NCBI RefSeq assembly: GCF_003143775.1
Contig: NZ_QFRJ01000007.1
Coordinates: 1 to 64,000, forward strand
Length of the DNA stretch: 64,000 nucleotides
Reading direction: 5' to 3'
DNA from: Brumimicrobium oceani
GTDB taxonomy: Bacteria; Bacteroidota; Bacteroidia; Flavobacteriales_D; Crocinitomicaceae
The position numbers were made by a program, and so were the translations under genes. The notes below the pieces were generated by a model. The model saw nothing but the letters and a program-made list of their open reading frames with translations. It did not search any database and was not told the DNA's origin. This document shows, piece after piece, positions 17,034 through 25,538 of this stretch; position 1 is the first letter of the stretch; each line of letters starts with the position of its first letter.

Positions 17034-18515
17034 CTATTGAATTTTCCATGTTGCACCCTCTTTATCGTCTTTTATGACAATTTTCGCTTCATTCAATTTA
17101 TCTCGAATGGCATCCGCTGTTGTCCAATCTTTGTTTTCTCTGGCTTGTTGTCGCATTTGAAGCACCAATTCCATCACTGTTTCCAGACTTTCATTGTTCC
17201 CTTCCTGCTCTTCTGAAAGTTCAGCTAAGCCCAAAATGTCAAATACAAATGCATTCAATTCCTTTGTTAATCTTTCTTTGTCAGTTGCAGAAATAGTTGC
17301 TTTTCCTGAATTTACAGCTTGAATATATTTCGCTGCATCAAATAAATGAGCTACTAAAACTGGTGTATTAAAATCATCATTCATCGCGGTGTAGAACTTC
17401 TGAATTAAAGCTTCAACATCAATGGATGATTTTTCACTGGTTTTAATTTCTTTTAAAACTTGTATTGCTTCCATTAAACGAAGGAAGCCTTTTTCTGAGG
17501 AGTTTAAAGCTTCTGCGCTAAAATCTAAAACACTCGCATAATGTGCTTGCATCATAAAGAAACGCACAACAATTGGGTGATACGCTCTTCCTAAAACCTC
17601 GTTGTTTCCTGAGAATAATTCTTCTGGAAGCAAAGTGTTTCCTGTTGATTTACTCATTTTCTTTCCGTTCAAGGTCAACATGTTAGCATGCATCCAATAA
17701 TTTACAGGCTTTTCTCCCGTGGCTGCTGTTCCTTGTGCGATTTCACATTCATGATGTGGGAATTTTAAGTCCATTCCTCCTCCATGAATATCAAATTTTT
17801 CTCCCAAATATTTGGTGCTCATTGCAGAACATTCCAAGTGCCAACCCGGAAATCCTAAGCCCCAAGGCGAAGGCCACTTCATGATGTGTTCTGGTTTGGC
17901 ATTTTTCCATAAAGCGAAATCAAGCGGAGACTTTTTCTCTTCTTGTCCATCGAGTGAACGTGTTCCAGCGACTAAATCTTCGATTCTGCGTTTTGAAAGT
18001 TCACCGTAATTATTGCTCTCATTATATTTTTCAACATCAAAGTAAACTGAACCATTGGCTTCGTAAGCAAATCCATTATCAATGATGTCTAAAATCATTT
18101 CGATTTGTTCTATAATATGCCCCGTAGCAGTTGGTTCTATGCTTGGTGGTAGATTATTAAATTGTTGCAATACTTTATGAAAATCTAAAGTATAACGCTG
18201 AACGATTTCCATGGGTTCCAATTGTTCCAATCTTGCTTTTTTTGCAATTTTATCTTCTCCTTCCTCCGCATCATTTTCAAGATGTCCAGCGTCAGTAATA
18301 TTTCTTACGTAGCGTACTTTATAGCCTAAGTGCATTAAATAGCGATAAATAACATCAAAAGAAATAAAGGTACGACAGTTTCCCAAGTGAACATCACTGT
18401 AAACAGTTGGTCCACAAACGTAAAGTCCAACAAATCCATCTAGGATGGATGTGAATACTTCTTTTTCTCCAGTTAAACTGTTGTTTATTTTGAGTTCGTT
18501 TTCTTTATATAGCAT
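17034..18515 (-). CDS. cysS: Cysteinyl-tRNA synthetase
   Basis: The 493-residue class I enzyme charges tRNA-Cys. The zinc-site Cys34 ([10 protein letters not shown]) precedes the HIGH-type motif HLGN (43-46). Further zinc ligands follow in GWHLECS and HHECEIAQG, and the KMSKS loop is KKMSKSTGN (about 287-295). The C-terminal DALR-like helical domain (about 340-493) closes the protein. Length is normal (about 490). The gene is single and ends about 170 nt from the tRNA. Confidence 0.96.
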   Translation of the reverse strand: MLYKENELKINNSLTGEKEVFTSILDGFVGLYVCGPTVYSDVHLGNCRTFISFDVIYRYLMHLGYKVRYVRNITDAGHLENDAEEGEDKIAKKARLEQLEPMEIVQRYTLDFHKVLQQFNNLPPSIEPTATGHIIEQIEMILDIIDNGFAYEANGSVYFDVEKYNESNNYGELSKRRIEDLVAGTRSLDGQEEKKSPLDFALWKNAKPEHIMKWPSPWGLGFPGWHLECSAMSTKYLGEKFDIHGGGMDLKFPHHECEIAQGTAATGEKPVNYWMHANMLTLNGKKMSKSTGNTLLPEELFSGNNEVLGRAYHPIVVRFFMMQAHYASVLDFSAEALNSSEKGFLRLMEAIQVLKEIKTSEKSSIDVEALIQKFYTAMNDDFNTPVLVAHLFDAAKYIQAVNSGKATISATDKERLTKELNAFVFDILGLAELSEEQEGNNESLETVMELVLQMRQQARENKDWTTADAIRDKLNEAKIVIKDDKEGATWKIQ

Positions 18516-18661
18516 TGGAAAATATTTTGAAATCTTTTAACTGCTAAATTACTAAATTTGGTACAGTAAAAGTAAATGCTAGAGCTCAATTATAAACCCT
18601 AGCATTTGAAATGAAATATTTAGAAATATCAATCATTTATATTTCTTATGGAAAGCTGATG

Positions 18662-19618
18662 TTATTTGTCAAACAAAAGTTTGGTGTCTACATTGTTAAG
18701 CATGATATTTACGATCTTTTTTAAGTCATATTCATGCTTCCAGCCCCAGTCTTTTTGAGCGCTTTCATCGTTAATTGATTCCGGCCATGAATCAGCAATT
18801 TGTTGTCTGAAATCTGGTTTGTAGTTCACTTTAAAATCTGGAATCTGATTCTTGATTTCTTCTTTTAGATCTTCCGGCGTAAAACTAATTCCACCTAAAT
18901 TATAAGAATTGCGGATTTTAATTTTGCTTGCTGGAGCCTCCATTAATTCAACCGTGGCACGAACAGCGTCGTCCATATACATCATAGGAAGTGCAGTTTC
19001 TTCATTCACAAAACAAGTATATTCTGCATTTTGCTTTGCATGATAGAAAATATCAACGGCATAGTCTGTGGTTCCGCCTCCAGGAAGAGAAGTGTGTGAA
19101 ATTAACCCAGGGTAACGAATACTGCGTACATCAACGCCGTATTTCTCATGATACCATGCGCACCATTGTTCCCCCGCTTGTTTGGATATTCCGTAAACTG
19201 TGCTCGGTTCCATTATGGTATGTTGTGGTGTGTTTCGCTTTGGAGTGGTTGGACCAAAAACAGCGATCGAACTCGGCCAGAATACTTTCTTAATGTGCCC
19301 GTCTTTTGCTAAGTCTAAAACATTGAATAACCCCTCCATGTTTAGTTTCCAAGCGAATTTTGGGTCTTTTTCAGCTGTTGCAGATAATAATGCAGCCAAT
19401 AGGTACACATCGGTTATGTTTTCTTCTTTAACAATTGAAGACAATTTATCGTTATCAAGTACATCTAAAGCAACATAATTGGAGTTTTTTAAGGCTTTTG
19501 GACATTCTTCTTTAATATCGGAAGCCAAAACAGCTTCTTTGCCGAATTTCTCTTCCAATAATAGCACGAGTTCTGAACCAATTTGACCTCCTGCACCGAT
19601 AACTAAAATCTTTTTCAT
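18662..19618 (-). CDS. tdh: NAD-dependent epimerase-type L-threonine 3-dehydrogenase
   Basis: The 318-residue extended SDR has GAGGQIGSEL at the N-terminus, WPSSIAVFGP, and the Y-x3-K pair in VYGISKQAGE (about 141-149). TTPKRNTPQHT and SYNLGGISFTPEDL place it in the UDP-galactose 4-epimerase-like threonine dehydrogenase family, which makes 2-amino-3-oxobutyrate from threonine and NAD for later cleavage to glycine and acetyl-CoA. No KBL ligase is next door. Confidence in the threonine role is moderate, in the fold high. Confidence 0.82.
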   Translation of the reverse strand: MKKILVIGAGGQIGSELVLLLEEKFGKEAVLASDIKEECPKALKNSNYVALDVLDNDKLSSIVKEENITDVYLLAALLSATAEKDPKFAWKLNMEGLFNVLDLAKDGHIKKVFWPSSIAVFGPTTPKRNTPQHTIMEPSTVYGISKQAGEQWCAWYHEKYGVDVRSIRYPGLISHTSLPGGGTTDYAVDIFYHAKQNAEYTCFVNEETALPMMYMDDAVRATVELMEAPASKIKIRNSYNLGGISFTPEDLKEEIKNQIPDFKVNYKPDFRQQIADSWPESINDESAQKDWGWKHEYDLKKIVNIMLNNVDTKLLFDK

Positions 19619-19638
19619 AGTTTACTTTTTTCTAGTTA

Positions 19639-19646
19639 CAAATATA
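19639..19646 (-). promoter_or_regulatory. -7 element of the tdh gene
   Basis: The minus strand reads TATATTTG, a full match to TAnnTTTG, 20 nt before the ATG. A -33 TTG at the right distance was not found. Confidence 0.45.
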
Positions 19647-19694
19647 AGTACTTGCCACGACTATAGAATTAAAGTTAGATACTTTTCTTTGTTT

Positions 19695-19828
19695 TAGGCT
19701 TTAGGCTGTATGCTTTACGCTGTATGCCATATGCTATTTGCTTTGTGGTTATAGCCTACGGCCTACCGCATAAAGCATGCCGCCTACAGCTTACCGCATA
19801 AAGCCTACCGCCCACAGCCTACCGCCCT
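19695..19828. repeat. Head-to-head iteron array, left of four-helix gene
   Basis: The left half repeats phrases such as GGCTGTATGCTTTACGC and TATGCCATATGC; the right half carries their complements, such as GCATAAAGCATGCC, CCGCATAAAGCCTACCGCC. Roughly five 8-11 nt units on each side face one another around 19745. Read as RNA it would fold as a long branched hairpin. It ends 4 nt from the stop codon of the four-helix gene. Confidence 0.7.
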
Positions 19829-19832
19829 AAAT

Positions 19833-20189
19833 TCATCCACCAATCAGTCTTTGACTTAAACTATACATTTTACTTTTCAATATATTTATACGTTGATCAA
19901 TTTGTATATAGGTTTTTTCATCAATGTAGCTAAGGTCTTTAGAAAGCAATATGAAATACTCTAATTCGTGAGCCGAACCTAAGGAATATTGTAGAAAACG
20001 ATTAAATTCTTTATCAGATTGTCGTCCCGCTCCTTCGCTAATATTTGAAGGTATGGAATAGGCTGCTCTTTGCATTTGAGATATAATTTGAAATCGTTCC
20101 TTAGATGGGAATTCTTGGGTGATTTGATAAATGTTTAATGTTAAGGCGTGACTCAATTTCCAAATGTCATATTTTTTGAAATTCCTCAT
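19833..20189 (-). CDS. Four-helix-bundle protein (23S rRNA IVP/Avd-like)
   Basis: The 118-residue, basic protein is all helical and matches the TIGR02436/PF05635 four-helix-bundle family: IWKLSHALTLNIYQITQEFP (helix 1), QMQRAAYSIPSNISEGAGRQ (about 38-57, the family hallmark), FNRFLQYSLGSAHELEYF (helix 3) and a C-terminal helix. Members form pentamers and bind nucleic acids; they include proteins encoded in 23S rRNA intervening sequences and the Avd factor of diversity-generating retroelements. No reverse transcriptase or rRNA is nearby, so neither role is evident here. Both flanks carry the same inverted iteron type (19695-19828 and 20290-20375). Confidence 0.88.
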   Translation of the reverse strand: MRNFKKYDIWKLSHALTLNIYQITQEFPSKERFQIISQMQRAAYSIPSNISEGAGRQSDKEFNRFLQYSLGSAHELEYFILLSKDLSYIDEKTYIQIDQRINILKSKMYSLSQRLIGG

Positions 20190-20289
20190 ATTTAAAGTGA
20201 TTATAGTTAATATATCCTCTCTAGATAAGCAAATATTTCATCTTTTAGGTTCAACATCCTTTTTTTTACAACTAGAATGGGGTTGATGT

Positions 20290-20375
20290 TTTACGCTGCA
20301 TGCTATGCGCTTTATGCTTTATGCTATACGCGCTAGGCATACGGCCTAAAGCTTACAGCCTAAAGCCTACCGCCC
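20290..20375. repeat. Head-to-head iteron array, right of four-helix gene
   Basis: It is built like the array at 19695: ACGCTGCATGCTATGCGC and TTATGCTTTATGC on the left face GGCCTAAAGCTTACAGCC and AAAGCCTACCGCCC on the right. It lies about 100 nt upstream of the four-helix gene's start. Confidence 0.7.
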
Positions 20376-20408
20376 AAAACCTGACCAAATTCGAATTCCT
20401 AATTAAAA

Positions 20409-20428
20409 CATTCGTAATTCGTAATTGA
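20409..20428. repeat. Solo ATTCGTAATT iteron
   Basis: CATTCGTAATTCGTAATTGA is the iteron that flanks the other four-helix gene at 45.1 kb, here as a single half-element just upstream of a -7 box. Confidence 0.5.
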
Positions 20429-20434
20429 ATTATG

Positions 20435-20442
20435 TATATTTG
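20435..20442 (+). promoter_or_regulatory. -7 element upstream of hmgA-hppD
   Basis: TATATTTG fits TAnnTTTG. It lies 147 nt before the hmgA ATG, giving a long leader that contains a 20-codon ORF. No TTG is at the -33 position; the ATTCG iteron fills it instead. Confidence 0.35.
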
Positions 20443-20466
20443 TGTGAATTAAGAATTTCCTTTTTT

Positions 20467-20529
20467 ATGAATTTATTCGAGAGTTTAAATACCAAAAGAA
20501 AAGCATTGTTGAAACGCGATCCAGAGTGA
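20467..20529 (+). other. Short leader ORF before hmgA (20 codons)
   Basis: ATG to TGA encodes MNLFESLNTKRKALLKRDPE. It lies in the presumed hmgA leader. It could be a translated upstream peptide or the 5' stub of a deleted gene. Nothing else in 20190-20589 besides the repeats looks functional. Confidence 0.2.
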
Positions 20530-20589
20530 TTTCGTTGTTAATCTTGAGTCCGCTAATAAATCACATCAATTCATTTTAAATTTAAATTT

Positions 20590-21759
20590 ATGCCGTTTTA
20601 TACAAAACTTGGTAAAATTCCTCATAAAAGACATACAACTTTTAAGAAAGAAGAAGGGGGTTATTACTATGAACAATTATTTGGAACAGAAGGTTTTAGT
20701 GGTACAGCCTCTTTAATCTATCATGTTCATCGCCCAACGATGGTGAAAGAGATAGGCAATACAATAGACCTTACTCCGCATGCAGCACTAGAAAAATCTG
20801 TTAGAAGTCAGATGCTTAGTGGGTTTAATGTAAGATCGGAGGAGGACTTCTTGAACAGCCGTAAAATCGTTATGTTTAATGATGATTTAAATATTGCGTT
20901 GGCTGCTCCTCAAAACTCTATGGAAGATTACTTCTATAAAAATGCGGATGCAGATGAAATGCTCTTCGTTCATGAAGGAACAGGAACATTGAAGACAATG
21001 CTGGGGAATATTCCTTTCGGACCCGGAGATTACTTAATTGTACCAAGAGGTATTATTTATCAAATTCATTTTGATGGAACAGAAAACCGCATGTTTATCG
21101 TGGAATCGTTTTCTCCAATGTACACGCCAAAAAGATATAGAAATGAGTTTGGACAATTGATGGAGCACTCGCCATTTTGTGAAAGAGATTTTAGAGCGCC
21201 AAGTGAACTAGAAACACATAATGCCAAGGGAGATTTCCTAATCAAAATTAAAAAGCAAAATGTACTGCATCATTTAACCTACGCTTCACATCCCTTTGAT
21301 GTTGTAGGTTGGGATGGTTACAATTTTCCTTATGCGATTAACATCAAAGATTTTGAACCCATTACAGGACGCGTTCATTTACCACCACCAATTCATCAAC
21401 AGTTTGAAGCCCATAACTTTGTAATCTGTTCATTTGTACCAAGAATGTACGATTACCACCCAGAAGCTGTTCCTGCACCTTATAATCACAGTAACATTGA
21501 TTCAGATGAATTGCTTTACTACGTGGATGGAGACTTTATGTCAAGAAACCACATAGAAAAAGGGTTTATTTCCTTACACCCAATGGGAATTCCTCATGGA
21601 CCACACCCAGGTGCAATGGAAAGAAGTATTGGTAAAACTGAAACTGGAGAAACTGCAGTAATGGTGGATACCTTTAAGCCACTAAAACTAACACAAACGG
21701 CATTGGATATTAGTGATCCTGATTACGTTTACAGTTGGTTAGAAGAGGAGGATAAATAG
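20590..21759 (+). CDS. hmgA: Homogentisate 1,2-dioxygenase
   Basis: The 389-residue cupin-type, Fe(II)-dependent enzyme opens the ring of homogentisate to maleylacetoacetate in tyrosine and phenylalanine breakdown. The family opening YYEQLFGTEGFSG and SLIYHVHRPT, the central DEMLFVHEGTG with GPGDYLIVPRG, and the C-terminal SIGKTETGETAVMVDTFKPL are present. It is the shorter bacterial form (about 385). It is followed after 39 nt by hppD, the preceding step, so both form an operon. Fumarylacetoacetase and maleylacetoacetate isomerase are not in the window. Confidence 0.93.
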   Translation: MPFYTKLGKIPHKRHTTFKKEEGGYYYEQLFGTEGFSGTASLIYHVHRPTMVKEIGNTIDLTPHAALEKSVRSQMLSGFNVRSEEDFLNSRKIVMFNDDLNIALAAPQNSMEDYFYKNADADEMLFVHEGTGTLKTMLGNIPFGPGDYLIVPRGIIYQIHFDGTENRMFIVESFSPMYTPKRYRNEFGQLMEHSPFCERDFRAPSELETHNAKGDFLIKIKKQNVLHHLTYASHPFDVVGWDGYNFPYAINIKDFEPITGRVHLPPPIHQQFEAHNFVICSFVPRMYDYHPEAVPAPYNHSNIDSDELLYYVDGDFMSRNHIEKGFISLHPMGIPHGPHPGAMERSIGKTETGETAVMVDTFKPLKLTQTALDISDPDYVYSWLEEEDK

Positions 21760-21798
21760 TTAAGTAAAGAATATAAAAACAATCATAAAAATATTGCA

Positions 21799-22959
21799 AT
21801 GGCAAAAGATATTAAGAATGTAGAATACGGATTAGAAAAAATATTTGACGGAGCACAAGACTTTCTTCCTTTATTGGGAACAGATTATGTTGAGTTTTAC
21901 GTGGGAAATGCAAAGCAAGCAGCTCACTTTTATAAAACAGCTTTCGGATTTCAATCTCATGCTTATGCAGGTTTAGAAACTGGTGTAAAAGACAAAGCTT
22001 CTTATGTTTTAAAACAAGACAAAATTAGAATTGTATTGACAACAGCTTTGAAAAGCGATTCAGAAATTGGAGAGCACGTAAAGAAACACGGTGACGGAGT
22101 AAAAATCGTTGCTTTATGGGTAGATGATGCGCGTAAATCTTACGAGGAAACAGTGAAAAGAGGAGCGAAATCTTACATGGAGCCCACTGTAGAAACAGAC
22201 GAGCACGGAGAAGTTGTTCGCGCTGGAATTTATACTTACGGAGAGACAGTTCACATGTTTGTTGAGCGCAAGAACTACAAAGGAGAATTTCTACCAGGCT
22301 TTAGAAAGTGGGAGTCTGATTATAATCCAGAGCCTGTTGGATTGAAGTTCATCGACCACATGGTAGGAAACGTGGGTTGGAACGAAATGAATACTTGGGT
22401 AAAATGGTACGAAGATGTTATGGGCTTTGTTAACTTCCTTTCTTTCGATGACAAACAAATTACAACGGAATATTCAGCATTGATGTCTAAAGTAATGTCA
22501 AACGGAAATGGTCGTATCAAATTCCCAATTAACGAACCTGCTGAAGGAAAGAAAAAATCTCAAATTGAAGAGTATTTAGATTTCTATGAAGGTTCAGGAG
22601 TTCAGCATATTGCCGTGGCTACAGATGATATTTTAAAAACGGTTGCCGAAATGCGCAAAAGAGGAATTGAATTCTTAAGTACACCTCCGAAAACATATTA
22701 TGATGACGTGCCTTTACGATTAGATAAACACGATCATAAACTTCAAGAGGATATCAACCAATTGAGAGAACTGGGAATAATGATTGATGCTGACGAAGAA
22801 GGTTATTTATTACAAATCTTTACAAAACCGGTTGAAGATCGTCCAACCTTGTTCTTTGAAGTAATTCAAAGAATGGGAGCAAAAGGATTTGGTGCGGGTA
22901 ACTTTAAGGCATTGTTCGAATCTATTGAGCGCGAACAAGAATTAAGAGGTACTTTGTAA
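21799..22959 (+). CDS. hppD: 4-hydroxyphenylpyruvate dioxygenase
   Basis: The 386-residue enzyme turns 4-hydroxyphenylpyruvate into homogentisate, the substrate of the neighbouring HmgA. Two VOC (glyoxalase-like) domains are visible. The 2-His-1-Glu iron ligands are His in FIDHMVGNVGWNEM (about 187), His in SGVQHIAVATDDI (about 268) and Glu in LFFEVIQRMG (about 353). The C-terminal GAGNFKALFESIEREQ is the standard gating helix. Length matches the bacterial family. It shares the hmgA transcript and ends at a hairpin at 22993. Confidence 0.95.
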   Translation: MAKDIKNVEYGLEKIFDGAQDFLPLLGTDYVEFYVGNAKQAAHFYKTAFGFQSHAYAGLETGVKDKASYVLKQDKIRIVLTTALKSDSEIGEHVKKHGDGVKIVALWVDDARKSYEETVKRGAKSYMEPTVETDEHGEVVRAGIYTYGETVHMFVERKNYKGEFLPGFRKWESDYNPEPVGLKFIDHMVGNVGWNEMNTWVKWYEDVMGFVNFLSFDDKQITTEYSALMSKVMSNGNGRIKFPINEPAEGKKKSQIEEYLDFYEGSGVQHIAVATDDILKTVAEMRKRGIEFLSTPPKTYYDDVPLRLDKHDHKLQEDINQLRELGIMIDADEEGYLLQIFTKPVEDRPTLFFEVIQRMGAKGFGAGNFKALFESIEREQELRGTL

Positions 22960-22992
22960 AAACGTGTAAAAACAAATCTTGCAACGAGAATT

Positions 22993-23027
22993 TAACACCT
23001 TCTTTCATTTAATGGAAGGAGGTGTTA
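22993..23027 (+). terminator. Terminator after hppD
   Basis: TAACACCT-TC (from 22993) pairs with the GGTGTTA region ending at 23027, with TTCATT-AATGGAA continuing the stem. The following T content is low, so strength is uncertain. Confidence 0.55.
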
Positions 23028-23070
23028 TCATTTATGATTATTTTTGAATCACAAATTATTTTATCATTTT

Positions 23071-24066
23071 ATGAATTCATTTGACACCCTTCAGTCTATT
23101 AGCTCAAGATTATCAGAGTTAAGCAATCAACTTTCAACATCGAAATTATCTAAGGAAGAATTAGAGGAGTTTGAAACACTTTCGAGAAAACTCTATGAAA
23201 GAGCGGTGATTTTGGCGTACAAGGCCAAAGAAGAAAATGTTTATGGAAAGTCAACAGAAAAAGTGGTAAATCCAGTTTTGCCTTTTTCAAATGACAAGGA
23301 AGGGTTCACAAGGAATGAAACACCAGAAGTGGTTGCAGAAAGCCAAGATGAGCCAATTCTAAAACAACATGAAATAGCTGAAGAGCAGAAAGCAGATTGG
23401 AGTGAGGAAATGGCAGGAGAATCCGCGCAAATTGAAGAGCCTGAGACTGATCAGAAAACCGAAACTGGAAATCAGGTGACGGAAGATGATGGAAGAGTTC
23501 AGTTTGATTTTTCTGGTGGGTTTGATACCGCCAAAGTAGAAGAGAAAACAGCTCCAGAAGTTGACTCAGCAGTTGAAGAAAGCAAAAAAGTGGAAGCAAC
23601 TACAGAACATCCTGAGTCTACTGTCGAAAACGGAGAATCTATCGAAGAACAGAAAGAAGAGCATATTCCTCAACCTTCAATAAAGGAAGAGGAAACTGTA
23701 GCAATATCGGAAGAGTCAAAACCATCCTTAAATGAAGTGTTAAAGGAAACCAACGCTGAAGTTGCTTCTTTTTATGCAAGGTTTTCAAAAGCCAATAAAG
23801 AAGCGAGGGGCGACAAATTGGGGACTTCCAAAATTCATTCCTTAAAAGGAGCAATAGGACTAAACGACAGAATGTTGTTTATCAATGAATTGTTTGCTGG
23901 CGATGCAAGTAACTTTAATGAGACCATAGAAGAATTAGATCAATTAGAAAGCAATGAGGTGGCGCTAAATAAATTAAGTGAAATTGCCGCCAAAGAAAAT
24001 TGGAATAAAGAAGATGCTTCGGTCGATGAATTTGCGCATTTAATTACCAGAAGATATGTTGACTAA
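23071..24066 (+). CDS. Acidic, low-complexity cytosolic protein with conserved C-terminal domain
   Basis: I chose ATG 23071 (331 residues); a TTG 27 nt upstream is less likely. Residues 1-60 are helical (RLSELSNQL, EELEEFETLSRKLYERAVIL). Residues 65-240 are highly acidic and disordered, Glu-rich, without a fold. The last 95 residues form a compact domain with SLKGAIGLNDRMLFINELF and AKENWNKEDASVDEFAHLI, a combination found widely in Bacteroidota hypothetical proteins. No function is known. It overlaps the peptidase gene by 11 nt, implying translational coupling. Confidence 0.75.
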   Translation: MNSFDTLQSISSRLSELSNQLSTSKLSKEELEEFETLSRKLYERAVILAYKAKEENVYGKSTEKVVNPVLPFSNDKEGFTRNETPEVVAESQDEPILKQHEIAEEQKADWSEEMAGESAQIEEPETDQKTETGNQVTEDDGRVQFDFSGGFDTAKVEEKTAPEVDSAVEESKKVEATTEHPESTVENGESIEEQKEEHIPQPSIKEEETVAISEESKPSLNEVLKETNAEVASFYARFSKANKEARGDKLGTSKIHSLKGAIGLNDRMLFINELFAGDASNFNETIEELDQLESNEVALNKLSEIAAKENWNKEDASVDEFAHLITRRYVD

Positions 24067-25336
24067 ACCCTTTTTGCTTTTTCTTGGAGTTTTAGTTTCA
24101 TTCTTGACATTTGGACAAGTTGAAAAAGCAAGACGTGTTACAGAGGTGTTGTGCAGTGATTCTCTTTACGGCAGAGGATACGTGAATAATGGCGTCAATA
24201 AAGCAGCGAATTTTCTTCAAGACGAATTTAGAAATGCAGGTTTGCAGCCTTTTTTGAAAAACGATTCTTATTTGCAACCTTTTTCGCTTGATGTCAATAC
24301 TTTTCCGGGAGTAATAGAAGTGAAAGCAGGAAATGAAATCTTAACCCCAGGAATTGATTATTTAGTAGATCCTTCTTCCGGTTCTTTTGATGGAGAATTG
24401 AATTTAGTTGAATTGGATACAAGTGTTTTATCGCAAACCCAATTATTAGCTCCATTCGCTGAGCAGGTTAGGCGCGGTGAGAAAAACGGTTTTTATATTG
24501 ATCTTACTGGCATGTCTCCAAAGCGATCTTATTATGCCGTGCATCAATTTAATTCTTTAACTGAACTGGCTGCAGTTGTTTATTCAACAGATCAAAAATT
24601 CACTTGGTCGGTGGGGAGAACACAAATGAAAAATCCCGTTTTACACATAAAATCAGGGAAAATTGAGGCTAAAACAGAATTCAAGGTGAAAATCGAGGCT
24701 GAATTCATCAAAAATTTCGAAAGCAAGAACGTAGTTGGATACCTTCCAGCCAAGAAGAAATCAAAAAAAGCAGAAACCATTGTTTTTACAGCACATTATG
24801 ATCATTTGGGTGGAATGGGAACAAGCCCTAAAACTTACTTTCCGGGAGCCAATGACAATGCAAGTGGAACAGCAATGTTAGTTTCTATGGCTGATTATTT
24901 TATTGAGAATCCAAGCAAATATAACATAGTTTTTATTGCATTTGCTGGCGAAGAAGCCGGACTTGTGGGATCAAAATACTTCGTAGAAAACAAATCGATG
25001 GATTTTTCTAAAATAAAATTCTTGCTGAATCTCGATATTATGGGAAGCGGCGAAGAAGGTATTACGGCAGTGAATGGAAGAATACATGAGAAAGAATTCG
25101 CGAAATTTAAAGCAATTAATGATGAAAAAAACTATTTGAGTCAAGTAAAATCTAGAGGTGAAACCGCAAATAGCGATCATTATCATTTTCATTTGAACGG
25201 TGTTCCCTCATTTTTCATTTATACGATGGGACCCAATAAAAACTACCACGATGTTCATGACACCTATGAAGAATTATCATTTTCTGCCTATGATAATATC
25301 GTGAAGTTGTTGGTGGAGTTTGTGGAAAAACTATAA
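24056..25336 (+). CDS. Secreted M28-family zinc peptidase
   Basis: The 426-residue product has a signal peptide (MLTKPFLLFLGVLVSFLTFG), a PA-like insert region (about 90-200) and an M28 peptidase domain. Zinc ligands follow the order H-D-E-D-H: AHYDHLGGMG, GANDNASGTAML, FAGEEAGLVGS, LNLDIMGSGE, and SDHYHFHLNGVPSFF. M28 enzymes are aminopeptidases or related exopeptidases. It starts inside the 3' end of the upstream acidic-protein gene. Extracytoplasmic protein degradation fits the amino-acid-catabolic genes nearby. Confidence 0.9.
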   Translation: MLTKPFLLFLGVLVSFLTFGQVEKARRVTEVLCSDSLYGRGYVNNGVNKAANFLQDEFRNAGLQPFLKNDSYLQPFSLDVNTFPGVIEVKAGNEILTPGIDYLVDPSSGSFDGELNLVELDTSVLSQTQLLAPFAEQVRRGEKNGFYIDLTGMSPKRSYYAVHQFNSLTELAAVVYSTDQKFTWSVGRTQMKNPVLHIKSGKIEAKTEFKVKIEAEFIKNFESKNVVGYLPAKKKSKKAETIVFTAHYDHLGGMGTSPKTYFPGANDNASGTAMLVSMADYFIENPSKYNIVFIAFAGEEAGLVGSKYFVENKSMDFSKIKFLLNLDIMGSGEEGITAVNGRIHEKEFAKFKAINDEKNYLSQVKSRGETANSDHYHFHLNGVPSFFIYTMGPNKNYHDVHDTYEELSFSAYDNIVKLLVEFVEKL

Positions 25337-25384
25337 AAACTCATGATATATTGTTCTTTTGAAATGATAATCAACTGAGTTTTT
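25335..25384 (+). terminator. Terminator after the M28 peptidase
   Basis: AAAAACTCA (25335-25343) pairs with TGAGTTTTT (25376-25384) with a 32-nt loop, the T-run being part of the arm. Confidence 0.55.
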
Positions 25385-25485
25385 AGAATATAACTTTTTT
25401 TAAACCTAAGATTTTCAAAACTATTTAAACCACTGTTAACAGGTGTATTAAAGCCTCATGTAGACCTTTTGTAGGCGCTGAATTT

Positions 25486-25516
25486 TTGTTCTCCAGATTT
25501 CAATTCTATATTTTTG
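25486..25516 (+). promoter_or_regulatory. Promoter of the T9SS cargo gene
   Basis: TTG (25486-25488), a 20-nt spacer and TATTTTTG (25509-25516) match the Bacteroidota promoter consensus. The expected start is about 17 nt before the ATG. Confidence 0.6.
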
Positions 25517-25538
25517 TGAACACTAAAACACAATTATT

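Noticed and set aside
19833-20189. Diversity-generating retroelement (four-helix protein as Avd)
   Set aside because: No reverse transcriptase, template repeat or variable repeat is in the window.
20467-20529. 20-codon ORF as an attenuator leader peptide
   Set aside because: It has a single Phe codon and no Tyr codons; no terminator hairpin was found between it and hmgA.
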